Below the pieces are notes generated by a model. That model saw nothing but the letters and a program-made list of their open reading frames with translations, did no database searches and was not told the DNA's origin. Source: Cyanoderma ruficeps (taxonomy: Eukaryota; Chordata; Aves; Passeriformes; Timaliidae). From it: a DNA stretch of 64,000 nt. Positions 45,613 through 59,347 of this stretch are shown here, piece by piece. The translations under genes and the position numbers were made by a program. Each line of letters starts with the position of its first letter. The stretch's first letter is position 1. The stretch is from the NCBI GenBank assembly GCA_008694505.1, contig VZDJ01007747.1, positions 40,838,523-40,902,522 on the forward strand, written 5' to 3'.

Positions 45613-48600
45613 ATAAGAAAAAAAAGTCAGTGTTTTACCAAGTACAGAATTACACTGAGTACTATACACAGAAAAGCATCTTGTAGACTGAAGAGTTTAT
45701 GCTCCAAATAAAATGAAGCCTTGTGTGTGTGTGTTTGTGCAGGGACTAGGGGTGCACTGAGATGAAGTAATTTGCTGATGTTCTACCGAAATTCAGTGGT
45801 GAAAGAAGAGTTTTATCTCAGTTTCATTCTTTCCACTGTCATGGTTCAGACCGTGGTGAGCAGGAAGCATTGTGAGCTTACACAGGATGGAAGGATTGCA
45901 AGAGTCGATGGATGTTTGGGTTCTTTCACTTACAAAAGATATTTTTGGCTATGACATTTTTCAGAAGTTAAGGAAAAAGTCCCACTTGCAGCCGTCTGAT
46001 ATCCAGATAGACACCCCATCACTATTACAGAAAACATTTCTTATGAAGATACAAAAAAATTCCTTCTATTTCTGTAATTTCCTCTGATCACTCCAAGCCA
46101 GTTCTGGGCAGTGGGATACCAGTCATCTTTCTGTGAAATCCCTAAATATCCTTATGTTTAAGCAGTTCCAGTGTTTCAGGATGTGAGGATAAGTTTGTTT
46201 GCAAAAGTTATCTGAAAAAAATAGCTCTCTCTATATTCTCTTTCAATGGATCACAAATTAAAATATAGTGAGAATATTGACTAACTAATTTCCAAGGAGA
46301 TTCTCAGTGGCTTGCAGAAGAAGACAAACAAAAAATGATCCCTTTACATATATGATGCAATCTGATTCCTCTGCCTTCCCTTTAATAATTAGAAACATGT
46401 TTTCACTGATACACTTTACAAAACTATTCTAGGGATTCATGAATTTAAAAGAAAAAAAATAAACTAGATGTGAATAATTCATAGTTAAATAGCTCTGGGC
46501 CAAGATATTGCTTCAGTATTTCCAAGTATGCAGGTTTATTATTCTCTTAAAGTATGAATAAAAACAAGGTTGTTTTATCACACTTGGACTAATCAATGAT
46601 ATGCCTGAAGCACAGTTGGCAGTAAATGATCCATTTTAGTTTAAAACATTATTTAAATTGATGTGTATTGTAAGGGAGTCATAAAAATCTTCAAATTAAA
46701 GGGTTTTGAGCCATAAAAATAAGTAATATTTTTAAGGGTTTTTTAAGGCAGTAATGTTTCCAAGTAAATAGGAGATGGGCCAAGCAGTTCTGTCTAAATT
46801 ACCCTTCATCAGGTTTTCACACCCTATTAAGGTAACCTTCAAGAAATATCTTTAAATTACACTTCATGATGTAATTTGAATGCATTAGGATTAATTTGCC
46901 AATGAACTGCAGGCAAAATATGGAAAATGCTACCCCCCAAAACTTATGAACTCTCTCTGTTTAGCTTGGGCCACATACATGAGGGTTTCCAATGTAAAGC
47001 TTACAGGTAAAAAGCAACCCTTGCAAATACAGTCCTTTGTCCAGGAGCGAGCTCTTAGCCTGGGGTGGTAGAGCTGCAGGCCTGTACTCTGGATTCAGGG
47101 GTTTTGATTTGCTCCCCAAATGATATACACTGGGATACCAATGAGCCTGTGATGGCTTTGTAGACAACTTAAAAAATATTCCTTTACCACCCAAGGCAGG
47201 GTGTTTTTTTAAAACCCTGTGTATTTTTAAGTCAGCCAACTTTCAACAAAGTGTGCTGTGGTATCAGCCCACCACTGAGTCCTCTTCCCATCTAAAGCAT
47301 GGGCTACCTGTGGTAGAAGATCCAACATGACCCTTGGCAGGACCCTGTTGGATGAGTTTTAGGTGCTGTGAGCTCACTTGATGACATCTGGAGAAGTCAG
47401 AAAAGATTTTCAGGGCAGTGCCCTTTAGGACAGGGATTTTTGCCTTGTCCAGTTTTTACACAAATATTTAGGGTTGCTTTTAATACCTTCCACTCTGATG
47501 CTGAGGATCTAACATGGCAGCCAGGGAATCACACAACAGAGCAGAGGAGAGAGGTTTTGAAATTTCCTTGTTCTTTACTTCCAGCTCTCATTCTCATTTG
47601 CTGGCAGGTTCTCCATCTGCAGTTCTAGAGAACCCCTCATAGCAGCTTTTGGTTCAAAGGCAATGAATATTCCATATGTGCCATGTCAGACATGCCATAC
47701 TGAGGTTTGGAGCCCATCCACCGAAGGTGAGACTTCCAGAGTTTATTCCCACTGTCTTTGATTATAAGCAATGAGAGTGAATGGAAATACTGACATCAGG
47801 ATTTATTTCATAGTGGAAAAACTGGCATGTGTTATCTCACAGTCTTCATAACTATTATTTCCTTCTAAAACATTATGCAAAATATATGAGCTAAGTACAT
47901 CGAGAGCTGAGTTCTTCTAATCCTCAGCATTTTATGCAAACCAACTGGCAAAAAAAATCCCATCTCAGCAAGAAATCTTTCTCACTAAGTAGGACAAGAA
48001 ATGGATGTGTCCAAATATCAGGAGGCAAAATTCCATTTTGTAGGATTTCCATGCATTAGTGGAGAGAAAACAGAGAGATCCTCGGAACCAGGACTATTCT
48101 TACAAGCTTTCTGACTTATTTATGGACCCAGGAGTTCTGCATCATCAGAATGGAGCTTGAAGCCTGTCTTTCTTCCTATGGTACATTTCCTACTCTTGTC
48201 GTAGAGTAAAACCAATTCCCATAGGATTGAGGTCTTGCAATATCCTGTTTGTGGATGGGGAAATGGAGATAGTGAGGACATGGCAAAGCTTCATGTCATT
48301 TGTTCCCTCTCTGTGTTTGAGAGCCATGTCTGATAGACTCAAAGCCTAATTTTAGCCAGGGCTGAGCTCACCAAACCACAGCAAGCTGACCTGTCTTACT
48401 GCTCTCTGAGGGTGCTGTAATTTCCCAGCCTTACTGGAAAACCCGGGTTTTGCCACTTGCACAAGGTCCCCCAGGAGATGATGATAGAATAGGCAGCTGA
48501 AACTCAAAGGAAATCAAATTATGCTGCCCTGGGCAGAACAAAGGGCTGGAAATTGAGAACAGGTAAAAATTGAGCAATGAGGTGAGAGATACTTGGAGTC

Positions 48601-49337
48601 ACCTATTCTACTCTTTTCCAGGATGGAATTTAACCATTGTCTGTCATTCCACCAATAAGTCTGAGAAGCTGGAAGGCCAAATTTTACTACATTAGTGCAG
48701 TTTTTTTCCTCCTGCTGAAGGCAAAAAGAGAGGAGAAGGCAGGACATGTATGCAGCGTTTGGAGAGGCTGTGAGGGGCCACAAAGTGAGGATCCTGACTT
48801 TTAGTCAGGCCAGTGGGATATGCCAAGGAAGCCCCTGCTGTGAGCATCTCCTGGCCAGTCTCACCTTGGCTCTTCTTCAGGTTCTGGTTCTTCATGTTCT
48901 GGAGCATGAGAAGGTCCGGTTTATTTTGGATGATATTTTGCTTAAAAAGAAATAAGTCTGACCAGAGTAGAGAGCTGATTCTCTTATCCATTTTCTTGTT
49001 TCTCTGGCAAAAAAATCTTGGCACTATCTTGAAGGAACATATTATGTTTCTAGTGAAAGGAAATAATTCCAGTCATTCTCAAGTAATCCCTCTCATCCAC
49101 TACTGCATTAATACTACAGGTCCTTAAAAAGAAACCCATCTTACTTTTTTTGTCTAAAATGGAGTCACTGAATAAGAAGACAGGAAATTGAAGATTTATT
49201 TTTTTTTTATTTTGGGTTGGAGGAGAAGCTATCTCCTCACACTCACTGCCAGAAATTCTGAGAAAAATTTCAAACTAATAAATAGCATTATTCTTATTGA
49301 AAATTTTGCAGAAATATTTGGCAGTAAAGAAAGACCA
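45613..49337. other. Unique, AT-rich sequence
   Basis: No exon, RNA or dispersed repeat is recognised in about 3.7 kb. A short TG repeat lies at 45722-45734. Open frames are at most 110 codons (48692-49024), with no family signature. Confidence 0.5.
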
Positions 49338-49420
49338 GTCATAGATTCTTTAGAGTATAAGGTTTAAAATGGAAAGTCTGACACATTCTTCAGCTATAAT
49401 AACACAAATGGGATCACTAT
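49338..49420 (-). mobile_element. Possible very old CR1-type 3' end, reverse
   Basis: GTCATAGATTCTTTAGAGTATAAGG, then AAAGTCTGACACATTC and AATAACACAAATGG loosely follow the reverse 3' end of old sauropsid CR1 types (TCATAGATTCTA...AAGGxCAGAAGGGACC...AGTCTGACCTCCTG...ATAACACAGG). The match is at the limit of what can be seen by eye, and no ORF part follows. Confidence 0.3.
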
Positions 49421-50006
49421 AATTTTCAGTTCTGATTATATGTTACAAAATCACTGCCAAATACCCATATATTCAAGAGCCTGCAGAAAACAATCTGCAA
49501 AAAAGAAATATGGAGAACTACTGAAGAAAAGTACAGGCAGCTGTAAATGTAGGAAATATAATGAGAAATCCAAACCTAAAATCAAGATACTGTTGATAAC
49601 TAGTCAGAGGAATTTCACTCATACCCTATCAAATTGAATTTAATCACTGACAATTTCCATTATCTAAGAGTACAGTGATTTATTTGCAGACATTCTAAGA
49701 CAAAAAGCTTTTCTAAGATGGGATTAATTTTGAGAAGATAAGTACTAAGCAGGAAAGAAATTATAGGGGTGTTATACCCAAACTGCATAATATAAACCAT
49801 GGAAATTCAGACTCAAGGTTACATCAAGGAGAAGAAGCCAAGTTCTAAAAATTCATTAGTTTCAGTCACATGAAAATTAGTAATTTTCAAACTGGAAAAG
49901 AGGTATTTTGTTGACAGTGCAGTTCAGAATACTGGGATTAAACAAAGATAAAAAGAAGACAAGGAGAGCTGGTTTAGCATGAATGCAGAACAATGGTTAA
50001 CGATAA

Positions 50007-50022
50007 TATCTATCTATCTATC
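50007..50022 (+). repeat. TATC microsatellite, four units
   Basis: Four perfect TATC units directly abut the left arm of a 33-bp near-palindrome. Confidence 0.9.
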
Positions 50023-50054
50023 AATCAAACACTTCATGATGAAGTGATTGATTG
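50022..50054. repeat. 33-bp near-perfect palindrome
   Basis: CAATCAA-A-CACTTCAT, one central G, then ATGAAGTG-A-TTGATTG. Fifteen of sixteen arm positions pair; the only mismatch is A opposite A. This could extrude as a cruciform or form a hairpin in RNA. It is beside the TATC repeat, so slippage may have helped form it. Confidence 0.93.
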
Positions 50055-51798
50055 TGAGACTGCAAAATAGGAGTAATAAATGGGCCTTTTCCCATGAGAT
50101 TTCCTTCATTCTTTGTAACCGCTTATAGTTGGAGTTTGCAAGAGTTTTGCTGAGAGAGAAAAATGAAAACATGGACCTGTTAAAAGATGGAGGCCTCATT
50201 TCTTTGTGTTCAGAAATTCATAGTAAACTGCTAACACAGATTTCTGTAAATTGAGATAAATATCCTCAAAAATATAATAAGACATATAGCAAAATACAAA
50301 GAGAGAAAAATTTTCCAATGTGAATAGGCAGAAATTAATTCTTTAAAATGCATTAATTACAGTGTTTTGAGCAAAATTCTCTGGATTGCAACTGTCCTTG
50401 AGTGCTTGATGTTTCCTCAAGACTGACACATCTGCTTCTGTTAGCCTGTAATTTTATTTGTCTGTATTGGCTTAAAAATGAGCATCCTTAAAAAGAGATG
50501 GCTGCAGGAACGTGGGCACAGGAATGTGACTTAGTGTTTAGGACATTGTGATTATGCTGCTGAACCACTGCCCATGCATTGGTGGCCCTCCTAATTAGAA
50601 CAATTAGTAGAAAATAGCAGAAAAGGCTCCAAAATTAGGGTGAGGACCATCTGGGTTACAGTCATCCATTTCTATCTTTGTGATAGCTGTGGTGAGGTTT
50701 GCATTAAAATTATTAATGTCTCTGTGGGGTGATTTTCTATAGCTGTTTGCAGGGTCTGTTTTTCACTAATATGAATTTGTCTTCCTGAACCTTCCTCCAG
50801 CCTAAAAGCCCTTTTCCAAAATTTCCATTTCTCCTACCTGCATGACTGACTGCGACTGCTTATGTGAATGCTATTTGTAGAAACACAAAACACTGGAATC
50901 CTTAAGCAAAGTATGTGTTTTAATGGCTGCAATTATTGCCGAACTGTAAACTTTGGTGGGGCTCTGCAGCTGGAAGTTTTCGAATTTTCCAAAGAGTCAA
51001 GTTGAATGAAGTTGTGTCTGATGGGGAAAAAGATCTCACTGTTTTACAGGGTAAAAGAGAAGTACCAAGGAAAAAACCCTCATGATCCTGAATTTGGGCG
51101 CTTGAAATGTTATGTTGGCATCCAACGAGGCCTCCTTTCTTTTTTCTTTTTGGAAGCAGAATTGGGCTTGTGGCTCCAGCACACTTCATTTAAAAGGTCC
51201 TCAGATTTTCATTGGAAGGTGATGAGCCTGCCAGATGCTGGCATAAAAGCATCTCATTTATTTTACTAAAAGTGGGTGTTGCTGTTTAATATCTGATCTT
51301 CCTATGGTCTTGCCGTGAATTGCCCAAGGTCATTCAATGCCGGTGGGAAAGTCCTGAGGGGTTTTTGACTCACTTCTTCCCTCTGAAACACAATGAGCCC
51401 AGCAAATTGCTGCTGTTTGGGAGCCAGAAGGTTATGCATAGAGAAACTTCCTCCTGAACAAGCCCACCAAAAAATGAAATGTGCACTCAGACCTGGAGAC
51501 TGATTCTTTTGGTTTTCCCTGGCTGGCTTGAGGCTGCAAGCTTTTTATACAAGTGTTGGAATTCCAGAAACACCTTAGAGTTTGGCATAAATCCTTTAGT
51601 GCCCACTTTTCCAATACATAAAATACTGGAGAAGCACAGACCTCTCCTTGACCAGTCTGAAACAAAGCAGCCTTCCTTTTCTTTCTTGTGTTTTGTAACC
51701 AATGGAATAGGCTTGTTTCCTGAACATTGTCATAAAATATGTCCTTCCAGCCCTCTTCTAGTGATGATAATATGCAGGCTGTCTCCTCTTCCTTTCAG

Positions 51799-51858
51799 GA
51801 AGCAGAGAAGGAAAAGAAAGATTTCAAAGTGAAGAACAGAGGATTTTGTGATGACCAG
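51799..51858 (+). other. Candidate 60-nt exon, phase 0-0
   Basis: A pyrimidine-rich acceptor (CTCCTCTTCCTTTCAG) ends at 51798, and CCAG|GTGATG provides a donor at 51859. One frame is open for exactly 20 codons, starting E-A-E-K-E-K-K-D-F-K, a charged lysine/glutamate-rich peptide. Purine-rich sequence of this kind also acts as a splicing enhancer. No protein family is recognised. The short length makes a chance open frame quite likely. Confidence 0.18.
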
Positions 51859-52713
51859 GTGATGCTCCAGAGCCAGGTGCAATGAAGAAAGGTGTGGCTG
51901 GGAGAAGATGGAATGGCAGAATATTCATCTGAGCTGATGTTGTGGCTGAAGGGGGCATCTGGCCAGGGTGCTGTGGCGTTGTTTAATGGCTACTCCATGA
52001 ATTTGGACTTGGAAGTGATCCTAAAATTAGACCTAAACACAGAGGAGATCTTATAATCCCTGCATTTAGTTTTCATGAAGTTGTGATCAGCTGAACAAGG
52101 ACAGCTCTGTTCCATGGAACAGAGGTAAAAGCTTCTGGTTATTAGATTTGGGACATTAAAGCAGAGAGCTGAAATACTGGCTACACTACTTCTATCTCTT
52201 GGCCTGAAAGGAAAAATCTGCTGCTCTCAGAGGCCCACAAACTGACATATCAGCTGGGCCACCACGTTCCTTGGTCTGGCAGCAAGAATTGCCATGGGAG
52301 GCAAGAAATGCCAACATTCAGATCTGGGCAATGTGTGAGCAGCCAGTGCTAAACCATTCTGGAGAGAGCAGTGTGAAAAGGTGGGAAAAGCTTCCAGACA
52401 AATCTTCACAAAAAACCACATCTCTGTGATTAATCTCATGTTTTGTCTCTACTGGAGACCCAGAAGCAAGTGAAAGACAGTGGGGAATATTCATATGATT
52501 TTTAAATTACTATGACATTTTAAAAAATGCTGTATTTATCTCAAGTTTCTATGAGTTCTAGAATGATTAAGTCTACCATCAGATTATCACCTCAAAAGAG
52601 GTGTGTAGTAGAGGGTTGTGTTTGGTGTGACTGGCTTTTGTGTTCAGACTCATCCCATTGAGTGCAGGAGGGGAGACCAAAGGATCATGCCCAGCATGTC
52701 TATTAACAGATTC
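51859..52713. other. Unique sequence
   Basis: No gene or dispersed repeat is recognised. Confidence 0.5.
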
Positions 52714-52764
52714 AAAAAAAAAAAANAAAAAAAAGAAAAGAAAGAAAAAAAAAGAAGAAGAAAG
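52714..52764 (+). repeat. A-rich purine tract with an ambiguous base
   Basis: About 50 bases of A with scattered G, including AAAAG and GAAGAAG units. The single N of the window is at 52726 inside the A run, most likely an unresolved base call in homopolymer sequence. Confidence 0.95.
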
Positions 52765-53149
52765 TGAATTCTAGATAAAAAGATAAAAAAAAGGGCAAAC
52801 CATGTTCTTCTCATCTTTGAAAAGGATGAGGGAGATGGTTCAGAGTGGGGTTTCTGAGACAGACGAGGCAGGCTCAGCTAACCAAGTTAGTTTTGGAGGA
52901 CAATCCTGAACAGTAACACTCAGGAAATGAACTTTTGCTGTTTTTGGTCTCAACTTGCAGAGTTGGATGTCAGGGGATATCCTAAATGACAGCTAGGGGA
53001 GGAGACTGGTTTCTGTGTTCCCTACAGGTCCTGTTTCCAAATTAATCATCATGCATTTCACTGTTGCTTCACTGAGATGAAATTTACTCATCTTTAAGGT
53101 GCTTGATGGTAAGACTTGTTAGAAATTCATCTCAGAAGTACAAGGCACC

Positions 53150-53166
53150 TTTTTTTTTTTTTTTTT
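53150..53166 (+). repeat. Poly-T tract
   Basis: Seventeen T in a row with no recognisable element body attached. Confidence 0.9.
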
Positions 53167-55855
53167 CTTATGGGGGTAATGAATGCCATTAAAATGATTT
53201 ATAGGAATAAAGCCTCTGGGTGTTTTAGCTCCTGATGACATCTCCCACCTCACTGCAAGGATTTGTTTGGGGCTGATTTCAGGCCCTACAATATGATAGT
53301 CTGTCTTTCCAACTTCACAAATATTCAAACATAATTCTGTTTCTGTGTGCTGTGTTGCAGCCAGTACCTCCTTAGCAAAGTGCATGTGGTGAGGAAAGAC
53401 CCTCAAAAACTGGGTAACTTCAAGCAATCATAGTTCATACCAGCAGAGTTCCAGCAGCAGCTGCTGCTGCCATTTTTCTTTCTTTAACCACCAAATTCCT
53501 GCTAAAATAAAACTTGTGCTTGGCTAACCTGAGCTCTCTGCAGTCTAGCTGCCCTCCAAAATCGTTATGAGAGTTGCCCAGTTCACTGTATGACACAGCC
53601 TTTATTTAGCTCCTGCCAAAATTAACTGTGTTTAATTTTCTGTAAATCACAGTACTGCCTCTGAGTTTTTGGGCACTGGATTTCTTTACACCTTTTCCAA
53701 ATTCTAGGTCTGCACTGTGGTTCCCTACCAAGAAAAAGGAGACAGATGTTAGATGAAAGTATTCTGGAAGAAAAAAAAATTGAAAATACGATGGATATCA
53801 AAAGATGAGAGAGCATTTAGGAAAGCAACTGAGCATCTGATGTCAAAAATAATACAATCCTAAAAAAAAAAGCATCTTCTGTTTTCAGTTATAAAGAAAC
53901 AAAGCTAGTAAACCTCTTTTGAACTTTTTTTTGTTTTATACTTAGAGGTGCTATGTTTAGGGGAGGAAGGAAGAAGTGATTTTATGTAGCCTCCAGCAGA
54001 ATGCCATGTTTTTCAAACAATACTTTCCCATTCATTCTTATTTGCATATTTTAAAATATATTTTAGTTTTTGGGTTGCTCATACAAATGATTTAAAAGGA
54101 AATATTCGTCAACAAATCTCAGCTGTTTCTGTAGTTCCTAGCATTTTAAAAAGAAAGGTCTTCTGTCTTGTATATTTTCATGAAGCCTGAATTCCAGATT
54201 TGGAAGATGTAATAAAAATATGCTTTTCTGGGATTAGTTCTTAGGGAAAGAGAATTCCCCATGACCAAAAATACCCCAGTAATAAGCATTTGCTCTGTGC
54301 TGGCACCACTGTGACCTTAAATTATGAGCTTGCCCCCATTTGTAGCCAGTTTCCCCTCTTTAAATGCACAGTTAAGTCATTTGTAAATATCATAACTAAA
54401 TCTGGAAGTGTAATTCAGTGACTCTATTTGAGGATTAAGAGGGAGAATAACATTACTTAAAACCATATGCAACCTTTTCTGCTTTGTTTGATTTAGTTCA
54501 CTCTATGCAAGCCTTATCTTACAGACATTCTTCACTCCAGCTCACTTGATATATTTGCCATGCTGTTGATAATGCTATCAAAAAATAGCTAAATGTTTAT
54601 TTCTTTACCTAAAAAAATGTATATACTGTGAAATGCACTGACAGAACGTTAGTGATGTGGAATCATTGTCCCTGTAGGAAGGGCAGAAAGGAAAAAGGTT
54701 GATTTATACTGTTTGTTTTCAAAGTAGAAGAGATTTAAAACAGAGGAAAGAAGGTACTGGACTTTACACTTGACTGTACTGACTGGCTTTATTCAATACT
54801 TGGTGCAACACTCCAGTTTCCTTTACCAAGGATGCCAAAGAATTGAAATTCTCTACTGAATACAGTCTGCATCCTGGTCTTTAGTTCATTGAGGCTTTAT
54901 TCAACTTTTTTTGTCAGTGAGACTACCTCACAGATTCTGGGAGTATCTGATCTTTGATTATTGTACCAGATTGACAGTTGCTGAATAATTTGTGTATCTT
55001 ATTTTTAATTATAAGTCTCGCAAGTTTTATTCTTGCTGAACCCACCTTGTGATACCTTATGGTAGTTGAAGTCACATTTTGCTACCTTCAGGCAGTATGG
55101 ATGATAAAATAATTCTAAAGTTCTGAGCAGCTGCTTTTGAAGTTATTCTGACTCCTTTTTGAATCAAAATATCTTAATTTTTAGCCTTACTTTTTTTTTT
55201 TTTCCATGTAATCTTACCATTTCCATATGGACATAGTGTGCTGTCAAGAAACAATTATTATACATTTGGAAGAAATGTGGGGCAGATCCATGGGGTAAAC
55301 ACTCATAATTCTGTTGATTGTGTAGCCCATTTCAGCCTGGAGGGAAATTTTGCAGGTTCTACCTTCACTCATTGCTTGGTGTGGAGACAGGCACACAGAA
55401 GGAAGTGCCTGAAAGATCCCTCTGAACTGGGCTGAGCAAGGACACCTCCTAAAATAGTGGAGTCTCATGTCATCGACAGCTAGATTTGGAAAATCTGAGG
55501 TAAAAGGAAGACTCTGAAAATGAGGCACTGGAGCTCAGCAGAGCTGACACAAAGCTGTTCCCAGCATTCCTTACCTCCCAAACTGCTCCTTCAGCGGTCT
55601 AATCCAATGCCCAAAACCAAATACCCACACACCAATAAATCCTCTGGCTCAGCAGGGGCTGAGGAACAGAAATAGCTGTGTCTCAGTTACCACAAGGACA
55701 GATCCTCAGCCAGCAGTGGCCCCCAATGCAGAAGACAAATTGAATGCAGAGAGACAGAAATGAAAAAGAGAGGACAATGATTCATTGGGGGGTGAAAGAT
55801 CAACCATCAAACAACAGCTGTGAGAAAAATGACTGGGAAACATATCTGCCACATG

Positions 55856-55869
55856 TACACACACACACA
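55856..55869 (+). repeat. CA dinucleotide microsatellite
   Basis: About seven CA units, short and probably stable. Confidence 0.85.
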
Positions 55870-56835
55870 TCGGTACATGGGACCAATCAGGGTAGAACAT
55901 GAAATATGTATGAAAAGTAATTTACTAGAAAGTTTCAACCTAAAATAAAGTCCAGTTATCAGGTGATTATTTCCCACAGTAACATGAAACAGAGATTCAT
56001 TGTTCTAAAATCTTTGATTTTCCGTATTATTTCCTGTGTTTGTTTCTTTCAGATCTTCATCTATCCCACACTAAAACCAGCAGGAAGACCCACACTTGAA
56101 CTTGTAGCTCAGTCTAAGATTTTAAAGAATCTTTATTATCATTAACAAGGGAAGAAACATGATGTAGAAAAAGGCCTTGCAACTTGTTCTTGAGTCAGAA
56201 GAACTGTAATCAGGATTGTAACAATCTTGCCACGTCTGGAAAACAATTTGAGAGTCACTGGCCATTGTGCAATCAGCACTGGCAGCTACACTCTTAAAAT
56301 GTGGAAAATTGAGGTGGTAGAACTGGAAACAGGACTGCTCTCTGGCCAAATTATCAGGGTGAAGTATCTGGTATTCGATATAAAAATTAGTTTTAATTAA
56401 ATTTAATGTTGACAATATAAATTAATTGTTTTACTGGCCACAGGACTGAGGAGCACATTGTCAGGACATGTAATCAACAGCAGTTCCAGCACTGGAACTG
56501 GCATATGGGGAACATTTGTAGACATGTAATTAGAGCTCCATCCAACCCCTGTTGAAATAAACTTCCCATTGATTTTAATAAGAAATACATTAAACTCTGG
56601 ACACCACAGTTCATCATAATATGGTATCTCTTCTTTTAAAATTTGGCACCAGATCAAATTCTCTAATTTGGCTTACGAGTTTGCTACAGAGAATGACCTT
56701 ACCCGTGTTATGTGGTATGACAGCTACAAAACAGCTGCTACCAGCTCTGAAGAATGGGAATTTTATGAGCTGGGAAAACAGTTTTTCATGATAGATTGTT
56801 ACATTGAAGTAGTTACAAGTTCAGGAACATGGCAG

Positions 56836-56875
56836 AAATAAACAATAAATAATAATAAATAGATAAATAATAAAT
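56836..56875 (+). repeat. A/T-rich simple repeat
   Basis: Forty bases of AATA/AAATAAT-type units with single C and G interruptions. Confidence 0.85.
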
Positions 56876-59347
56876 TTGCCCCAAAAAGTGCACTGTAATT
56901 CTTTGGTTTCCTACCTGTACAAGAAAGCAACCATTTCAGTGACTGAATAGACACTCTGAGGAAACTTTTCAAAGCTACCCACAATGACATAAAAATTCAA
57001 AGAGAAGTCTTTGAAGATTATTATGTTCCTCATCCACATAGTAATTGATATCTCTGAAATCAACAGATAAATCAATTATTCTAATCAACAGGGAGATATC
57101 TCTTTAATAATCTTTTTTTTTAGACCAAGTTTAAAAAGTGGCTTATTTTCAATAAAACTATCCATTGTGCAACCCACATCTCTGTGAACGTAACAACTGA
57201 ATTTGGGAGTTCTTTGCAGATTTTCTGTAGGATTTCCCACTCTTCCAAACTCACTGCCTAAATACATGACTTCTTGTCATATTTGATGGATAGAAATGAG
57301 TATCTGCCTTTAAAAAAAAGGCTTTTTTTTTTTTTTCTTTCCAGGCCACCTACAACTACATCCTTCAGAAAGTCATGGTGTTTCTGCAGCACTCAAACAT
57401 CTGCTGTGTGACTGACACTGGCTGCCTACATAATTGTATTAATTCCATTGAATGTTTTGGCACATTTCCTCTCAGACCTTTAAAGTGGCAATCGTTGGAG
57501 ACAGCAGCCACAAGGCTGATCAACAGGAGAGGGTTGCAGTGCAGATGTTTGCAGCTGGGCCAGTTGCAGGGGGTTTTTTAGAGCCAGTGGGAAGAAATGG
57601 AAACTTGTAGATTGTGATTCAGCTCACCCTACAGAAGACACCTAAAATAAGGCAGACGAACTCAGTCTTAAAACTGTGCAGTGACATAAAAGGAACTGAA
57701 GGTGACTGGCTTTGATAGAAGGGTTCACATTGCAGATAGATACAGTCAAGTGAGATGAATCTTGTCCTGCTGGAACAATTTTGACCTGGCAGCACTTGGA
57801 ATCTCCCTGTGATGAAAAACCAAGCGTAGCATGGGATTATTATATAAAATATTGTGTTTCATATTTCTCATACAGGGAGAAGATTTAAATTACTTTCTTG
57901 CCTCATGGTCTGCTCAAAGTTTCAGTCACCAATAAAATCTCCCTTACTATAAAATGTGCATTTCTGAATTAATTTTAAAAAGTACATTATTAAATCATCG
58001 CTCATAAAATTTATCCCTGAAAATAAGGATAACACTAGCAATTGCTGTTGTTCCTTTAAATAACTTATTTACCAAACCACCAAATAATTTAAACCATTTA
58101 CCTGTTTTAGGGACTGAGTAATTCATGCAGAATTAGCAGTTTAATCTTATCTTGGTGTGGCCTGGCTGGTGATGAATGTGTTCTTTATAGTCACACTGCA
58201 GAATAAAATGCATGTGAGGTGAAATCATTGCTGCTGGCCTGAAGTACCAAGAGGGTCTGAAGCAGTGAGTTTAGAGCTGGTTTGGTTGTTTCTGTACTAT
58301 CCTTGAGTTATAATGAAGTTGGAGGCACCCAACCCACAACAAAACACCAGAAGATATATATTCTTGAGCCATGAAAATTGATTGGAAGAAAGGCTTTTTG
58401 AGGTGTTAGCCAGGCTCTTGGAAAGCCCAGAGTGAACAGGTTTGTGACTACTGGGGATGGTCATCAAGAATTATGCAAAACTTCTGTCTTTAAGTGAAAA
58501 AAGGATGATCACATTTAAGCATGCTTGGATGAAGTGTTTCTTCATATACACTATTGGTGGGTTGGCCTCTGCCTGATTTGAGTAGACTCTAAGAATAAAT
58601 TACCATCTGTGCTCAGATTGGCTTCCCATTTGAAGTTCAAACCATAGTTCTCAGATTTAAAGGTGGAAGATGAATCTGAGCTTGAGAATGGGCTACAGCC
58701 ACATTTGGCTGTCACTGCCACTGCAAATGTGCTCCGTGATGTGGTTGATGCCCCAGTACTCACAAGGGTTTTCCAGGGCTTGCCTTTTTGTTGTAGGATT
58801 TGGGCTTTCCCTCTGGACATTGCACTGCCACCTGATGAGAAATGGTAGCAGCTAAATGAGCTTTGTAGGGGTTAATGGTATTTTTAATCGACCTGACTCC
58901 TGTCTAGGTGCCTGAGAAGAAAAATCTACAGGAACTCAAGTGAGAAGGGAATAGAAAGATCTAATTAATAGATTGTAAAACTAAAAACACTACGGTGACC
59001 ATCTGATCCTGTGTAACAGAGGTCGTAGGTCTTCCCTGATTGAATTTATATTTGAACTTTATTTTTCTTTTTAAAAGCCATCCAATGCTGATATATTAGT
59101 TACTAGTGATGGAAAATCTTGCACATACCTTTCAGCTGTGGCAGTGATTAATTTTCAATGTTAAAAAAAAAACAAACCAACAAACCAGGCACAGCTTTAT
59201 TTTTGATCCAAATGAGTCTGATTTCACCTTTCATGAATTTCAATTGTGAGTTGTTATAGAACATATTGAGTCAATTTCCATTCTTTTGCTCCTCTTCCAG
59301 CAAAAGATATGGTTCTGTTTTCCTTGGAACATTATTTTAAGGTCATT

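Larger units (their letters stand above)
49421..51798. other. Unique, AT-rich sequence
   Basis: No exon or dispersed repeat is recognised. It contains a TATC microsatellite and a near-palindrome, listed separately. Confidence 0.5.
52765..59347. other. Unique, AT-rich sequence without recognised genes
   Basis: No exon, RNA gene or dispersed repeat is firmly recognised across about 6.6 kb. Simple tracts lie at 53150-53166 (T), 55190-55204 (T), 55856-55869 (CA), 56836-56875 (A/T-rich TAAA/TAAT units) and 57313-57336 (A run then T run, hairpin-like). Two acceptor-plus-open-frame segments (56053-56145 and 57345-57581) are described among the rejected items. Confidence 0.45.

Noticed and set aside
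56053..56145. Possible terminal exon after TTTCTTTCAG (30 codons to a TAA)
   Set aside because: The acceptor is good, but the peptide is unrecognised, no in-phase upstream exon was found, and a frame this short is common by chance.
57345..57581. Possible exon after a T-rich tract and CCAG (78 codons)
   Set aside because: The pyrimidine run is a simple repeat, no good donor follows, and the peptide changes to low-quality sequence after about 30 codons.
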